Assembly: GCA_005656395.1 (NCBI GenBank)
Contig: SRSI01000010.1
Span: 744,001 to 808,000 of the forward strand
Length of the DNA: 64,000 bases
DNA from: Strongyloides papillosus
Taxonomy: Eukaryota > Nematoda > Chromadorea > Rhabditida > Strongyloididae
Reading direction: 5' to 3'
The notes beneath the pieces were generated by a model that saw only the letters and a list, made by a program, of their open reading frames with translations, made no database searches and was not told the origin of the DNA. Positions 47,990 to 60,959 of the stretch are shown piece by piece; positions within the stretch are counted from its first letter, which is position 1; the number at the start of each line of letters is the position of its first letter. Both the position numbers and the translations under genes were made by a program.

Positions 47990-48731
47990 ATTTACTTTCT
48001 CAGAAAAATTACTTATCCTAGAAAACCGCTTCGAAAAATATGTTTACTGCTATAGATACATTATACCAAGGTCGTTATTAAATTACAGACTCTTGATTTA
48101 TTATGTTAATTTGTATCCGAATTCTGTTAATTTTTTTTGTAGATACCTATTTACTGCTATATTCTATGGATATAGTATAAACAATATGTGTTTATTTTTA
48201 TTTAATTTACTTTTATTAAAAGTATAAATAATTCATATATATCAAATATATACAATTTCGAGCTTTGATTCTAATTAATAAAAATTATTCTTCTATATGT
48301 TCAACTAAAATAATAGAATATATTAAAAATAAGTACTATTTTACATATTTACTTTTTTTAGTACCATATTTATAATCAAGATTTAAAATAGTTTACAAGA
48401 TTATGGTGAACTATCAAATTTATATTTATGATATTCATTACAAACAATAATATTGATAAAATATAAATCAACTTTTATTATTATCATAGAAATCTTTAAA
48501 TAGTAATATATGAAACATGAAAATAAAACTCTATAAATTTACAATATCTAAAAATTATAACAGAAAATAAATTAAATTTTAGATCATTTAAAAAATTAAA
48601 TAGATAATATAATGATTTGCAAATAAATAGAAAGATAAAATCAAAAGAAAATAAATTTCTTGATGTGTTGATATCTTTTGGTTAAATAAACACATGAAAA
48701 ATAACAATATCCCATTTTTCAAAATAAATTA
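47990..48731. other. Intergenic region, TMEM177-like copy 2 to NCL-1
   Basis: About 740 bp, AT-rich: 5' flank of the TMEM177-like gene and 3' flank of the NCL-1 gene. Nothing else is supported. Confidence 0.5.
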
Positions 48732-51685
48732 CTAAATATGAAATCGGGAAGTTATATTAGGAGAGGAGAAAGTTGATGTCGGTATTGTTATATTTTGGAG
48801 CGGATTAAAAACAAGAACAAGATTATTCTGTTTTGATACAGTTATTATGTTCCCATCAGATCCAACTTTAAGACCTACACATCTTGATACCTTAATTTAT
48901 ACATATTAAAAAAAAATTTTATCAGTAAAAATACCTTTACATCAGGACATTCATGTTCAGTAACTAAGATTCCATCGATATTAAAGCCAGAAATGTGATA
49001 TCTATTACCATGTGAATCTCCAACAAGAATTATATCATTTGATGTTATTGACAAACCGACAGGATATGGGCTAATTGACGAATTGCCAAACTTTTTAACT
49101 AAATTAGCTTGATTATCAAAAACACATACATTATGAGATTTGTAATCAGAAATATAATAATATCCTTTATTATATAAGACGTCAGATGGTTCACGAATAT
49201 GACGACCACAATTAATTACAAGACGACGATGAACTTCAGGAATTAAATCAACACCAAATCCAGTTATAATTCCTTTATTATCAATTATAAGAAGAGTTTC
49301 ATTTTCCTCATCAAATGACATTGCATTAATATTATCACTATTTATACCACTATCTAAAAGTTAACAATAAATTATCATCGAATATATAAGATAAATAATT
49401 AACTTACTGAAACGACATTTAAACATTCCATCGTAAGTAAAAATTTGTAATCTTGATGGTGCACCTCTATCAAGTATAATATGCATCCAATTTCCACGTA
49501 CTTGAAAAGTAACAATTTTTTTTGGGTAATATAATAATCCTTCTTCACATCCACCCGATCCAAAGACAAAATGTTGCATTTTAGCAGAAAATATAACTAC
49601 ACGATGGTTATTAGTATCACAAACAACAACATCTTCATCACGTCCGATTGACAACCCATGGGGAGCATTAAGTTGTTCAGGAGGATTTCCAAAAAGTCCC
49701 GCTGAATATCTTAATGACATTTCTTTACCCTTACAAGTCTTACCATTATTTAAGGTTGTTGTCATTAAAGGAGATGGTGGAGGTAATGAATTACTTCCAT
49801 TTGGAAAACTAAATTTTTTATTATATGTTGGTGACATTGGATTCAAGCTGTAAAGTGGTGTATCAACATCAGGAAGAGAATTATTTGGAGATGAATTGGT
49901 ATCATTACTTATATTATAAATTGCATTATGACAAGGTGAAACAGTGGAATTTTCGGTATAAGTACCATTGGGGCAACTGACAAAAGAAACCATGCCATTC
50001 ATACTTAATTTTTGATTATTACTCGATGATGGTGTAAATATAGGAGCATTTGTGTTATATTGTGTCCATGAATAATCTTTAGGACGTTCTTGAATGTTTC
50101 TAACAAAATTATTTCCCTCAACATTTTGTGAAACAGACAAATCAGAATTTCTTACATTTTTACTGTTATAGTTGTCACAGAAAGTTTCACCGTAATTAGA
50201 AGAAGAAGGAATAATTTCAGAAGTACTTCCATCATATTCACAGTCCCCAGAACCATTGTTGTATTGTAGTACATGAGAACGATATTCACGAGGTGAACTA
50301 TTTGAATAATGAACGTTAAAATCAAAATGGGTGCCGTTGTATGAATTTTGATCATTGATGTTCATTGGTAATTGACTAAAGGAATAATTATTATTTGAAG
50401 CGTGGTGCTTTAAATTATCATCAACATCTGATGAAAAAGAATTCCAAACAAGAATTAAACATTTTGTTAAGTAATTATGAATCGAAGTTTTTAAATATTC
50501 CGTAGATTGTAATGGTATTCCAATTTTTGTATTTTTACCAAACTTTTTATACTCATTTATTAAGTAATTAGCTTGTTCAAATATTGGCTTTTTTAATTTC
50601 CATAACTCTTTATCTAAGTTAGGAGTAACTAAATTCTTAATAAAATCACCCATATGATGTTCTTTTTCATTAAGAAGTGTCCAGTTGAGTCGTAATTTGG
50701 TAAACATTTCTTTAAGCCCATTTTTTCTACGTTCCAAATCATGAACCATATCATTTTTCCAATTATTTAAAGCATCAGCAAGTCTTTCGTGTATAAATTC
50801 TATTTTCCCAATACCGACTGCAAAGTACTCATCGCAAGCTTTCATTTCAGCTTCATTACTCAATAAAGATTCAGCATTAGCACTTTCCTTTCCAATTAGT
50901 TTCAAAAAATCTTCAAATTGATTACATAATCCAACTGAATTCCATGTGGAACTTTCATTTACCGTATGATTGTTATGTTTTCCGAGACATAAATTACAAA
51001 TAAAAGCTTCGCAATCATCGCAAAAGTATGTAACTTTTTTTTGACCACACTCGCAATCAAGTGAATCTCTTTTGGATGGTGCACCACCATTAGGAGAAAT
51101 TTCACTAAGTAATTTTACTTTGTGATTTTGGAAAACAGAAACATGCTTGTGCATTATAACACATTGTTCACAAATGTGTTTACAAGATTCACATGCCGCG
51201 ACAGCTTTATCACCTTTGTTACAAATTTTACATATTTCAGAATTAGGTACATATTTCGATTTATCTAAAAGTTGAATAATAGGATAATCTAATGGTAAGG
51301 CATCTTCAATTTTTAACTCATTACATGTTGTCATCTGGAAACATATTGGACAACGTACATTACCATTAGGAGATTTCCAATTATTCTCTTTATCTGAATC
51401 AGATGTATCTCCAATTGATGAATAATTACAAAAACTAGTACACATAGGATGTCCCTCATTATTTTTTTTATACATCGAATCATTTCCATTTTTATTCAAG
51501 TTAAAAATACAATCAGTACAAAAGGAGTGAAGACAACCTAATAATCTTGGAGAATATTTAACTTTCTCACAAATTCTACATATCCATCCATCATTAGCAT
51601 CAGTTATAGTAAGAGTACTAAGGTTTTCAACATCCTTGGTACAAAAATCAATTGGTGATTGCATTAAATCAGTGGTATCCGCCAT
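48732..51685 (-). CDS. ncl-1: TRIM-NHL protein, NCL-1/Brat type
   Basis: Three exons: 49408-51685, 48935-49353 and 48732-48890, with introns of 54 and 44 bp; 951 aa. Residues 36-115 form a RING-like C3HC4 set (CRIC, C-x-H-x2-C-x2-C, CPIC) split by a long Asn/Ser insert. Two B-boxes follow (about 152-188 and 211-240), then a coiled coil (about 270-370), a disordered Asn/Ser region, and an NHL propeller from about 695: NAPHGLSIGRDEDVVVCDTNNHRVVIF, RGNWMHIILDRGAPSRLQ, REPSDVLYNKGYYYISDYKSHNVCVF, YPVGLSITSNDIILVGDSHGNR and SRCVGLKV. These match Drosophila Brat and C. elegans NCL-1, repressors of ribosome biogenesis and mRNA-binding translational regulators. The exon 2-3 join completes the last blade. 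Confidence 0.92.
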
Positions 51686-52735
51686 GAAATTATCAAACTT
51701 ATATTCAGAATAAAATATCTTTAAATATTTCTATAAAGGAAGACCCTGTAAAAGCGAAGTTTAATTGTAATATATGTTGGGAATATAAAAGACGCGAATG
51801 ATGTTACACTGTTGTATCTGGTAGATATAAAATTAAAGATGTCTATGTAAAAATATTTTTGTTGTTTTAACTATTCTATGAATATTTTAACTGATTTATA
51901 AACCTTTTATTGATATCACAGACTAATGTAAAAATAAGTAATAAAGTTAGAAGTTAAAAAATAGTTCGAGTTAGTTAATCATTAATAGTCATGTCATAAT
52001 ATTATCATCAACAGTATAACGTGTCAGTAGAGAGTTGATTTTGGGAGTCATTAAATGATTGAGGGTCCTTGTGTTAATAAAGTCAAATTATATTATAAAG
52101 AAAACAAATTTTCTTTGAATATTGTAAAGATACATTGATAGGAGTCTGGCAATAATGTCTCTTCTTATGTATCATTTTGGAATCAAATTATTTGAATAGA
52201 TTGAATTTTTATCGTTAACAATGTTTTTAGGAGTTGTATCAAAAGAAATTGACCAAAAACCAAATATTTCTAGATAGAATTGATATTTCTGTATCAATTC
52301 TATAAAAAATATCATAGTACAACTTCATTTGAGAGGTTTTTTTTTATTTAAATTCTATAACAGCATATCTCAAAGCGTCAAATATGTAAAATAATATTTC
52401 TACTTCATATTGCTATATGTAAAAAAAATAATTCTTTTCTTAGGGATTCGCTCTCAACAAGAACTATGGTTGCATAAGTCCAATATATTTTTGTTGTAAG
52501 AAGTTGAAAAATATAAAGTTTATTTTTATTTGGTTTTATTGTTTTAAATTAAAAAAAATTTTCGTATTGCACTGATTTTTATATATACTTTTTTTTTAAT
52601 TAAATTTTATATTTTTACTTTAATTTTTTTAATAATTGAAATAATTTATAGTATTATTTTATTTAAATTTATTTATTTACATTTCGAAATATTTCTATTT
52701 TGTTTTTTTTTAGAAAAACTTACTGTCAAATAGTC
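51686..52735. other. Divergent intergenic region, NCL-1 and IleRS
   Basis: About 1 kb between divergent start codons. It contains a TTTTTTTTAG acceptor (AG at 52712-52713) 22 nt before the IleRS ATG. No open frame is supported. Confidence 0.5.
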
Positions 52736-55700
52736 ATGGGAAAACTTGACACAGTTTCTGATAATATCAATTTTGCTGAGGAAGAAAATAAGATTCTTAA
52801 AAACTGGAATGAAAATAAAACTTTTGAAAAATCGCTAGAGTACGTTCTAAGAATAAAAAAAATTCACTATATATTTTAGGCAATCTGAAGGAAGACCACG
52901 TTATACCTTCTACGATGGTCCACCATTTGCTACCGGATTACCACATTATGGACATATTCTTGCTGGTACTATTAAGGATACCGTAACACGTTGGGCTCAT
53001 CAAAATGGATATTATGTTGAGAGGAGATTTGGATGGGATACTCATGGCCTTCCTGTCGAATTTGAAGTTGACAAAACAATTGGCATAAAGGGTCCTGAAG
53101 ATGTCTTAAAAATGGGAATTGATCAGTACAATGCAAAGTGTCGTTCAATTGTTATGAGATATTCTAATGAGTGGAAATCTACCATACAAAGAATGGGTAG
53201 ATGGATTGATTTTGAGAATGATTACAAGACATTATACCCATGGTTTATGGAATCAGTATGGTGGGTGTTTTCAGAATTAGTCAAAAAGAATCTTGTTTAT
53301 CGTGGTGTTAAAGTAATGCCATTTTCAACAGGATGTTCAACACCATTATCTAACTTTGAAGCTGGTCAAAACTATAAAGATGTTATTGATCCTGCCTGTT
53401 TTATTGGATTTCAACAAAAAGCTAATAAAAATAGATATTTTGTTGCTTGGACTACAACACCGTGGACCCTTCCTTCTAATTTGGCTTTATGTGTTCATCC
53501 AGAATTGGATTATGTTGTTATTGAAGACAAAAGTACTGGAAAGGAATTAATTCTTCTTGAGTGCAGAGTAAGTGAATTATTTAAGAAACCTGATATGTAT
53601 AATGTTATTGAAAAAGTGAAAGGAGAAGTCTTTAAAGATATGGAATATGAGCCATTATTTCCTTATTTTGCTCATCTGAAAGAAACAATTCCTGCTTTTA
53701 AGGTGCTTACAGGAACATTCGTAACAACTGATCAAGGTACTGGTGTTGTTCACCAAGCTCCATATTTTGGAGAAATTGATTATGCTACTTGTATTGAACA
53801 CAAAGTTATTACTAAAGATATGAAAATCGTATGTCCTGTTGATCAAGAAGGAAAATTCACTTCAGAAGTTAGTGATTTTAAAGGAATGTATGTTAAGGAT
53901 GCAGATAAAGTTATTATGAAACATTTGAAAGAGCGTGGAAATCTTATTAAACAAGAACAATGTAAACATAGTTACCCCTATTGTTGGAGATCTGAAACAC
54001 CCCTTTTATACAAAGCTGTTCCATCTTGGTTCATTAAAGTTGAGACACTCATTCCACAATTGTTAGAGAATAATGACAAAACATACTGGGTTCCATCATT
54101 TGTAAAAGAGAAACGTTTTGCTAATTGGCTTCGTGATGCAAGAGATTGGGCAGTTAGTAGAAACAGATTCTGGGGTACTCCAATAAACTTATGGGTTTCT
54201 GATGATTTTGAAGAAATCGTTTGTCCTGGTTCAATTAAAGAATTAGAAGAGTTAACAGGAACTAAAATTACTGATTTACATAGAGAAAGTGTTGATCACT
54301 TAACTATTCCTTCAAAAAAAGGTAAAGGAACACTTAAAAGAGTCTCTGAGGTTTTTGATTGCTGGTTTGAATCTGGTAGTATGCCTTACGCTCAACAGCA
54401 TTATCCTTTTGAAAAGAAAGATATTTTTGATAAAATCTTCCCTGCTGATTTTATTGCTGAAGGAATTGATCAAACCCGTGGATGGTTTTATACTCTTCTA
54501 GTTTTATCAACAGCACTATTTAACAAACCACCATTTAAAAATTTAATATGTAATGGTCTTATTCTTGCCAGTGATGGAAATAAAATGTCAAAAAGCAAAA
54601 AAAATTTCCCAGACCCAATGGTTGTTGTAGAGAAGTATGGTGCTGATGCTTTAAGACTTTACTTGATAAATTCACCTGTTGTAAGAGGTGAAAATTTAAG
54701 ATTTAGAGAAGAAGGAGTTAGAGATGTTCTAAAAGATGTTTTCCTTCCATGGTATAATGCATATAGATTCTTTGTTCAACGAACACAATTGTTTGAACAT
54801 GATACAAAAGATGATTTTAAATTTGTTGACACTCTTGAGAATGTTATGGACAAATGGATACTTTCATTTACAAATTCTCTTGTTGGATTTGTCAGAAAAG
54901 AGATGTCTGAATACCATTTATATGCCGTAGTATCACCATTAACGAAATATTTTGATACTTTAACGAATACATACATTCGTTTAAATAGAAAACGTTTCCA
55001 AGGAGATGATAAGAATGATAGACTTGAAGCTTTATCAACATTGGGGAAAGTTTTGTGTATCATTGTTAAATTGATGGCTCCATTTACACCATTTTTCTGT
55101 GACTTTTTATGGCAAAATTTAAGAAAAGTTCTAAATGCACCAGAAGAATCTGTTCATTTTACTATGATCCCCGAACCTGATACAACAGCTATTTGTGAAA
55201 GTGTGGAAAGAAGAGTTTCTGCTATGACTTCAGTTGTTGATTTAGTTAGAATTTTAAGAGAAAGAAAATCTATTCCTGTCAAATATCCATTAAAAGAAGT
55301 TATTGTCATTAATCGTAGTGAACAATTTTTAGAAGATTTAAAATCTTTAGAATCATACATTCTATTGGAATGCAATGTTAAATGTTTAACTGTTTCTCAA
55401 GATAAAGAAAAATATGGTGTTACTTTGAAGGCAGAACCCAATTTTAAATTATTAGGAGCAAAATTAAGAGGAGATCAAAAGAAAGTTGTTCAATATCTAA
55501 AGGAAGCAAGTGATGAAGAGTTAACTAATTTCCTTTCTAAAGGAGTAATGACAGTCTATGGCTATGAAATAACATCAGAAGAAGTTTCAGTAAAATATAC
55601 TTTTGATGGAACAAAATCTAACAACGATGAGAGATATGAGACTCATTCAGATGTTCAAACAGTTGTAATACTTGATACTCAAGCTGATGATGACCTCGTA

Positions 55701-55973
55701 GAAGAAGGTTTAGCTCGTGAAGTTGTCAACAGAATACAAAAACTCAGAAAAGAAGCTAAACTTGTATCAACGGAAAGTGCAAAAGTTTACTGTCAAGTAT
55801 TGGATTCAACCAGTCAGTTATATCAAGTTGTAAGAAAGCACAAATTAACAATTGAAAATGCTACAAGTACACCAATAATATTTGTTGAGGATGATCTTCC
55901 ATCAGGATTGGAAGTCAGAGCAACAAGTTCAAGTCAAATTAAAGGAGTCAGTATAAATGTTACATTGGTTTAA
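52736..55973 (+). CDS. iars-1: Isoleucyl-tRNA synthetase, cytosolic
   Basis: Two exons: 52736-52839 and 52880-55973 with a 40-bp intron (GTACGT...ATTTTAG, phase 2); 1065 aa. Class I motifs are PHYGH (HIGH, residues 57-60) and KMSKS (603-607). Between them are FYDGPPFATGLPHYGHILAG, the CP1 editing domain with WTTTPWTLPSN and GTGVVHQAPYFG, then SWFIKVE and WFESGSMPYA. The anticodon-binding domain follows. It matches eukaryotic cytosolic IleRS, not the mitochondrial type. It stops soon after the SINVTLV strand, so it lacks the C-terminal repeat extension of vertebrate IARS1 (1262 aa) that tethers it to the multisynthetase complex. Codon use is more GC-balanced than neighbours, as expected for a highly expressed gene. 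The acceptor upstream suggests trans-splicing. Confidence 0.97.
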
Positions 55974-56145
55974 AAAGTTAACTAATATTTTATTTAAAAA
56001 AATTACTCTTTTATATAATTTGATAACGCTTAAAATTTTAAATATATTAATTTTGTCGTTTCAATTTTTACAAAATAAATTAAAAAATAATGATGTTAAA
56101 TATATATACATATAAATAAAGTAATAATATTATAAAGTTGTTATT

Positions 56146-58745
56146 TTAAGTAGTTAGATCGACGAAATTTTTACGATTGTCACATTTAACAATTTTTTCT
56201 TTTAATTTACTCAACGATTTCCCTAATGATTGCTGCGTTTTATGATGATTCTCTGAGTGAATCTTATTCGATTCATAGTCCTTAAATTTACTATATAATA
56301 GAATTTTCTAAACTTACTAAGTTAGCCTTTTTAAGGAGATTAAATGCTTGTAGTAGTATGGAAATTATTTCTTCAATTTTCATTTTTTCTGCACAGTAGT
56401 ATTTCTGCAAATCACTTTCCAATGATTTAATATCACTAACTAACTGTTTCAGTTTACTACAGATATTTATGTTATTTGTAAAAACAAAAGTTATCTCTTC
56501 CGTTGTCATAAAAGATTCAGTCGATTCTACTTTACTTTTGATAGCATTGAGCTGTTGATTTATTTTATTTGACATAATTTCAAAGTCATTTAAATCAAAT
56601 GATTTTACTTTCTCTAATTCATCACAAAAATTCTTTATCTCTTCAGTATTAAAAGCTTTAGATTCAACTAACAAATCAACTATTCTAATTGAAGAACTTT
56701 TGTTTGTAACAGTTCCTTTGAAAGTCAAAATATTGATAAATGAAGTTAGTGTAAACCCATATGCATTACCATTATAATTGCCTTGGTTTAGAAAATTTCC
56801 AATCTGTAAACATTTATAAAAAAATTTCTGTATGTCTGAATTTTGATATACTTTTTTACAAACATCTAGACATTGCTCTGCTTTTTGAATATAATTTTTG
56901 GAGTCCACTCGGAAATTTGCTTCAAAAACCATTAATTCCAATTTAATCTTTAAATGCGGCTTTCTAGAAACGGCCCAAATAAATGCTTCAATTGAATTTA
57001 ATGTGTTTGTCTCATCAATGTTTTGGAAATATTTTTTCTCTTCCTCAGTTGGATATTGTAGAAGGAGATTAGAAAGAAGATCAATATCAAATGTGGAACA
57101 TCTTTCGCTATCAAGTGCTTCGACTAAGTTTACACCTTTTAATTTAAATCTTGACAAAACAATCCCTAGATTCAATACCCTCTTCTCTGATAATCCTTTG
57201 CTCAACAGGCGATTGTTGTTTTTATTCGGTGATAAACAATCTTTTGGTTTTTTACCAAATGCTGCTACAGTTAGTCTTCGAGGTATTTTTTGAGGCTTTT
57301 CAAAAACTAATTCTAATTTATTCCTCTCCGATTCCGAAAATTCAGGTTCTACAAATTGATTCCATATTGTTTTCCCACTTTCTAAGTTATTTATTTTGAT
57401 AGGTGTCCATGAAACAACATTTGTTGATTTCACTTTATTATATTTCGGTGGGACATTCAAAGGCAATTTGTTTTCTACATTTAGTAAATCACTCGATTTG
57501 ATAGTGCATTTAGAGGTTGACTGAAAATTCTTTCCATTACACTTCAATAATAATGGTGGTGGTGGCGGCGGTGGCAATAACTTTTTACTTTCCAAATTCA
57601 CTACTACTTTTTCTTTTGGTACACTCAAAGATGGAATTTCTTTGGTTAAACTTATATTTTTTTGGAAATTTGGTAAAGGAGGAGCCTTAGGAGGCTTCGT
57701 TTTATTCATAACAATTTTTAATTTTTTGTTCTCATCCACTACTGTTAAAAGATTTGAAGACAATTCTTGAAAACCTTCCGTTTGTACTTCAACATCAATA
57801 GTTTTCCTACCTAAATTTTCTTTTTCTGTATTAGGTAAATCTGAAGAAATTGAAACCTCATAATTGAAATCGTTGAAGGTATAACTATTTTGTCCTAATA
57901 TCTTTGGAGATTTAGCAGTAGATTCATTGTCAAATGCCCATTTATCGCAAACTGTATTGTTATTCAATAGATCTGTCATAAGATTCTCCTTAGATAACTC
58001 TTCTTTTTTAAATTCTTTATTCAGAGTAAAGTATAATTTTAAAATATCATTTTTAGTTACTTCAGAACTTGATGCGATTTTTTCAATAATTTCCATCTAT
58101 AATTAATTAATTAAATGGATAAATTTTTTTTGAAAAATCTTACAAATATTGTTATACATTCTTTGTTCATAGAAAGCTTCATATATGCTTCACTAAATAT
58201 ATTTAAAGGATGCTTACCACTCTTGCTAAGTTGAATGGATTCTTCATAACGTTGACCATTCTCAAATATTTTTAATTCTTCATTTAACCGTGTACATTTG
58301 TAAATTGAAAGTGACGGAAGAATATTTTCTAAACCCATACTAAATAAAATTTTTCTCATAATTTGACGTTGAAGAACAGATGATACATTTCCAAGTATCC
58401 CATTAATGATTGATAGACTTTCAGCTTTTATTTGTGGTTTTAAATCTTTGTCTGCTAATTCTAAAACACACTTTAGCATTGTTTTAATCACAGGTGTATT
58501 CTATAAAATTGTTATAACCTTTAAGATTGAACTTAATAACCTACAGATGATGAAGATTTAGTAAATGAATTATTTTTAGCATCTGAGGATACAGAATTTT
58601 TTCTAGAAAACTTTGAAATATCTAAAACTATTTACAAATATCATTTATTAATTTTATTACCAAAAGTATTTGTCAGCTTCATGTCATTATCATTAGGTAC
58701 ATTTTCTTTACATGAGTCATTTGAAATAACTTCGTCCTTATCCAT
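56146..58745 (-). CDS. Formin (FH2 actin nucleator), possibly INF2-like
   Basis: Five exons: 58661-58745, 58545-58627, 58144-58500, 56318-58096 and 56146-56280, with introns of 33, 44, 47 and 37 bp; about 812 aa. The disordered N-terminus leads into a helical FH3-like segment (residues 57-200). A short FH1 (LLPPPPPPPLLL and KAPPLP) precedes the FH2 domain: VSWTPIKINNLESGKTIW (lasso), LGIVLSRFKLKG, and the signature LQIGNFLNQGNYNGNAYGF. The last exon encodes a basic tail (KLKEKIVKCDNRKN) like a DAD region. It nucleates and elongates linear actin filaments. The FH3 region starts mid-domain and no GBD is visible. Because an AG acceptor lies 18 nt before the ATG and the frame is open back to it (ISLLNT), more 5' exons could exist. 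Confidence 0.87.
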
Positions 58746-59693
58746 TGTATTGAGAAGACTGATCTAAAAATTACAATTTTCTTAGACAAAATTGCAATAT
58801 ACTTTTTGTAATAAGGATAATAAATAATCATCAAAAATTCCATTATAAAACGATGATTATTTTTTACTTTTCTGGAATTTTCTATTAAAAATATTTTTAT
58901 AATGAAGTTATTTTTTGGTAAAAGGATGTCTTTAATATTTATAATTTACAAGTTATATGATTCTTAAAACTTTACATAACATAAATAATAACCTTATCAA
59001 ATATGGTTTCAAAGTTGTTTGTAAAATATTAAAACTTAATAATTGATAAGAAAAACAATAGTTATTACAACTTTTAGTAAAAAAAATTAAATTTAATAAT
59101 AAATATATAACTGTTAACATTTTTTATTTCTTATTGTTATTTTACTCACATGAATATTTGGTGTTTTACCTTATATTAATATAATTTTTTGATAATAAAG
59201 TTGATTGCATATACAGTGATAAATCTGTAGTTTATATATTGTATTATTTTTATTTCTTTTAGAGATTTTTCGATATGATATGTAAATATTATTTTTATTT
59301 TAAAAACTATTCACAAATAAAATGAATTTTATGTTTCTATTTCTGAATAGAATTCTATTTATGTTTATGCTATCTAATTGTATTGTTGATTCATAGTATA
59401 TTCATTAAATAAATTTTTAAAATGTATCACCAATATTATTGAATTAAAATAATAAAATACTTTGTTTTAACCATATTATGTATATACCTTTTTAGTTTTA
59501 ATTTCAAATATATGATTACACTGTGATAAGATTACCAACTTAGGTTATTGATAAGAACTATAATTTAAAGAAATTTCTGTATCAATAACCAATTTAGGAA
59601 AGCATTATTTTTCTATTTGAAATATAAAAATCTCAAAATTTGTATTTATTTAATAAAATTTTATTGTACAAAATTTTCATCTAATTATAAAAA
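58746..59693. other. Divergent intergenic region, formin and SLC51A-like gene
   Basis: About 950 bp of very AT-rich DNA between divergent genes. It could hide further 5' formin exons, but I find none with conserved sequence. No RNA gene is seen. Confidence 0.45.
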
Positions 59694-60921
59694 ATGTTTT
59701 TTTATCCTGAAAACGATGATTTTAGAAGTAAAGAATTAGTAACTACAGTGCCACAAATGATAAATGAGGATATCAATAACTTATTTAAAAAACCAACATA
59801 TTTAAATAATTCTGTATTTAAAAATGAAACTCATGATCCCCCAATATTTTCTGAATGGTTAAAAAATATGTCTGCTGCAGATGGAATTTTATTAACAATT
59901 GCTTCTTTATCAGTCTCTTTTGTTCTATCTGTTGGCATGGGATGTTTATACTTTGTAAGAAAATATATTTCAAATGAAAGTAGTAGACATGCAATGACAT
60001 GGATAGCTTTAATGCTCCCAGTAACTGCAACAACAAGTTTGTTAGGCATGTATTTTCCCCGGAGTGCCAGTTTCCTTCATATTATTGGTACATGGTGGGT
60101 ATAAATATTTTATTTTTAACAAAGTTTTTAGTTTCTTAATGATTTGTGTGACAATGGTTATTAGATTAATGAAATCTTTATTCAAAGGAGAGATTGGAAT
60201 AATTGAATATATGGCACTAAATGATCTAAATTTTGAATTAAAATATCTTCCATTTTTATGTTGTATTAAAATACCATCTCTAAAAAGATGTAAGAAAAAC
60301 TTTAAAATTTTAACATTACTTGTTTCACAAACTGTTTTTGTTCAAATTATCGGTAGAATGTGCACAATTATAGCATTTCTTGAAAATAGTTATAAACACC
60401 AAAAAATATATGATATTTCAAATATTACATGCTTTATAAGTATTGTAATTTCTGTATATGCCTCTGAAGTTCTTTATAGAGTATCAAAAAAGAATTTATC
60501 ACAATACAAGTTTGGAATTATTTATATAATTGTTCATATATCACAAACATTATTTAGTCTCCAGGAAGTATTTATAAATGTTTTACAAAAATTTAATATT
60601 ATTGAACCTGGATTTTTAGTATATCCTGAGATTAGAACATTGTATCTAGCAAGTTTTCTCTTTTGCTGTGAAAGTTTTATTTTGGTTTTGATGTTGTTTT
60701 TTGCCGTAAATCCAAACAAAAATAAAATGTGTGATCGTTATGTATCAAGTGAGGAAAAATCAAGTAGAATAACATCAAAAGTTGAACTTAATGAACTAAC
60801 TCATATGAAAAATGAAAAATTGATAAATAACAATAATTCGTACCCAGTAAAATATCCATCTCAATTGACAGATACAATAGCTATTGAAGAAGAGCCGAAA
60901 AAAGTAACTTATTTCTTCTAA
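59694..60921 (+). CDS. Organic solute transporter alpha-like membrane protein (SLC51A/TMEM184 family)
   Basis: Model: exons 59694-60094 and 60132-60921 with a 37-bp intron (GTGGGT...GTTTTTAG); 396 aa. An alternative 37-bp intron (60088-60124, GTACAT...ACAAAG) changes only a few residues and has a weaker acceptor. Seven hydrophobic segments follow an extracellular N-terminus with N-glycosylation sites (NNSVF, NETHD). Family features are the (W/Y)(I/F)PRS motif (MYFPRSASF), FLCCIKIP (the cysteine cluster after TM4), and VFVQIIGRM. The cytosolic tail is Ser/Asn/Glu-rich. Vertebrate OST-alpha pairs with OST-beta to move bile acids and steroids by facilitated diffusion; nematodes have several OSTA relatives, some in cilia. 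The substrate here is unknown. Confidence 0.82.
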
Positions 60922-60959
60922 AATTACAATACAATGAAATAATATAAAATATACATAAA

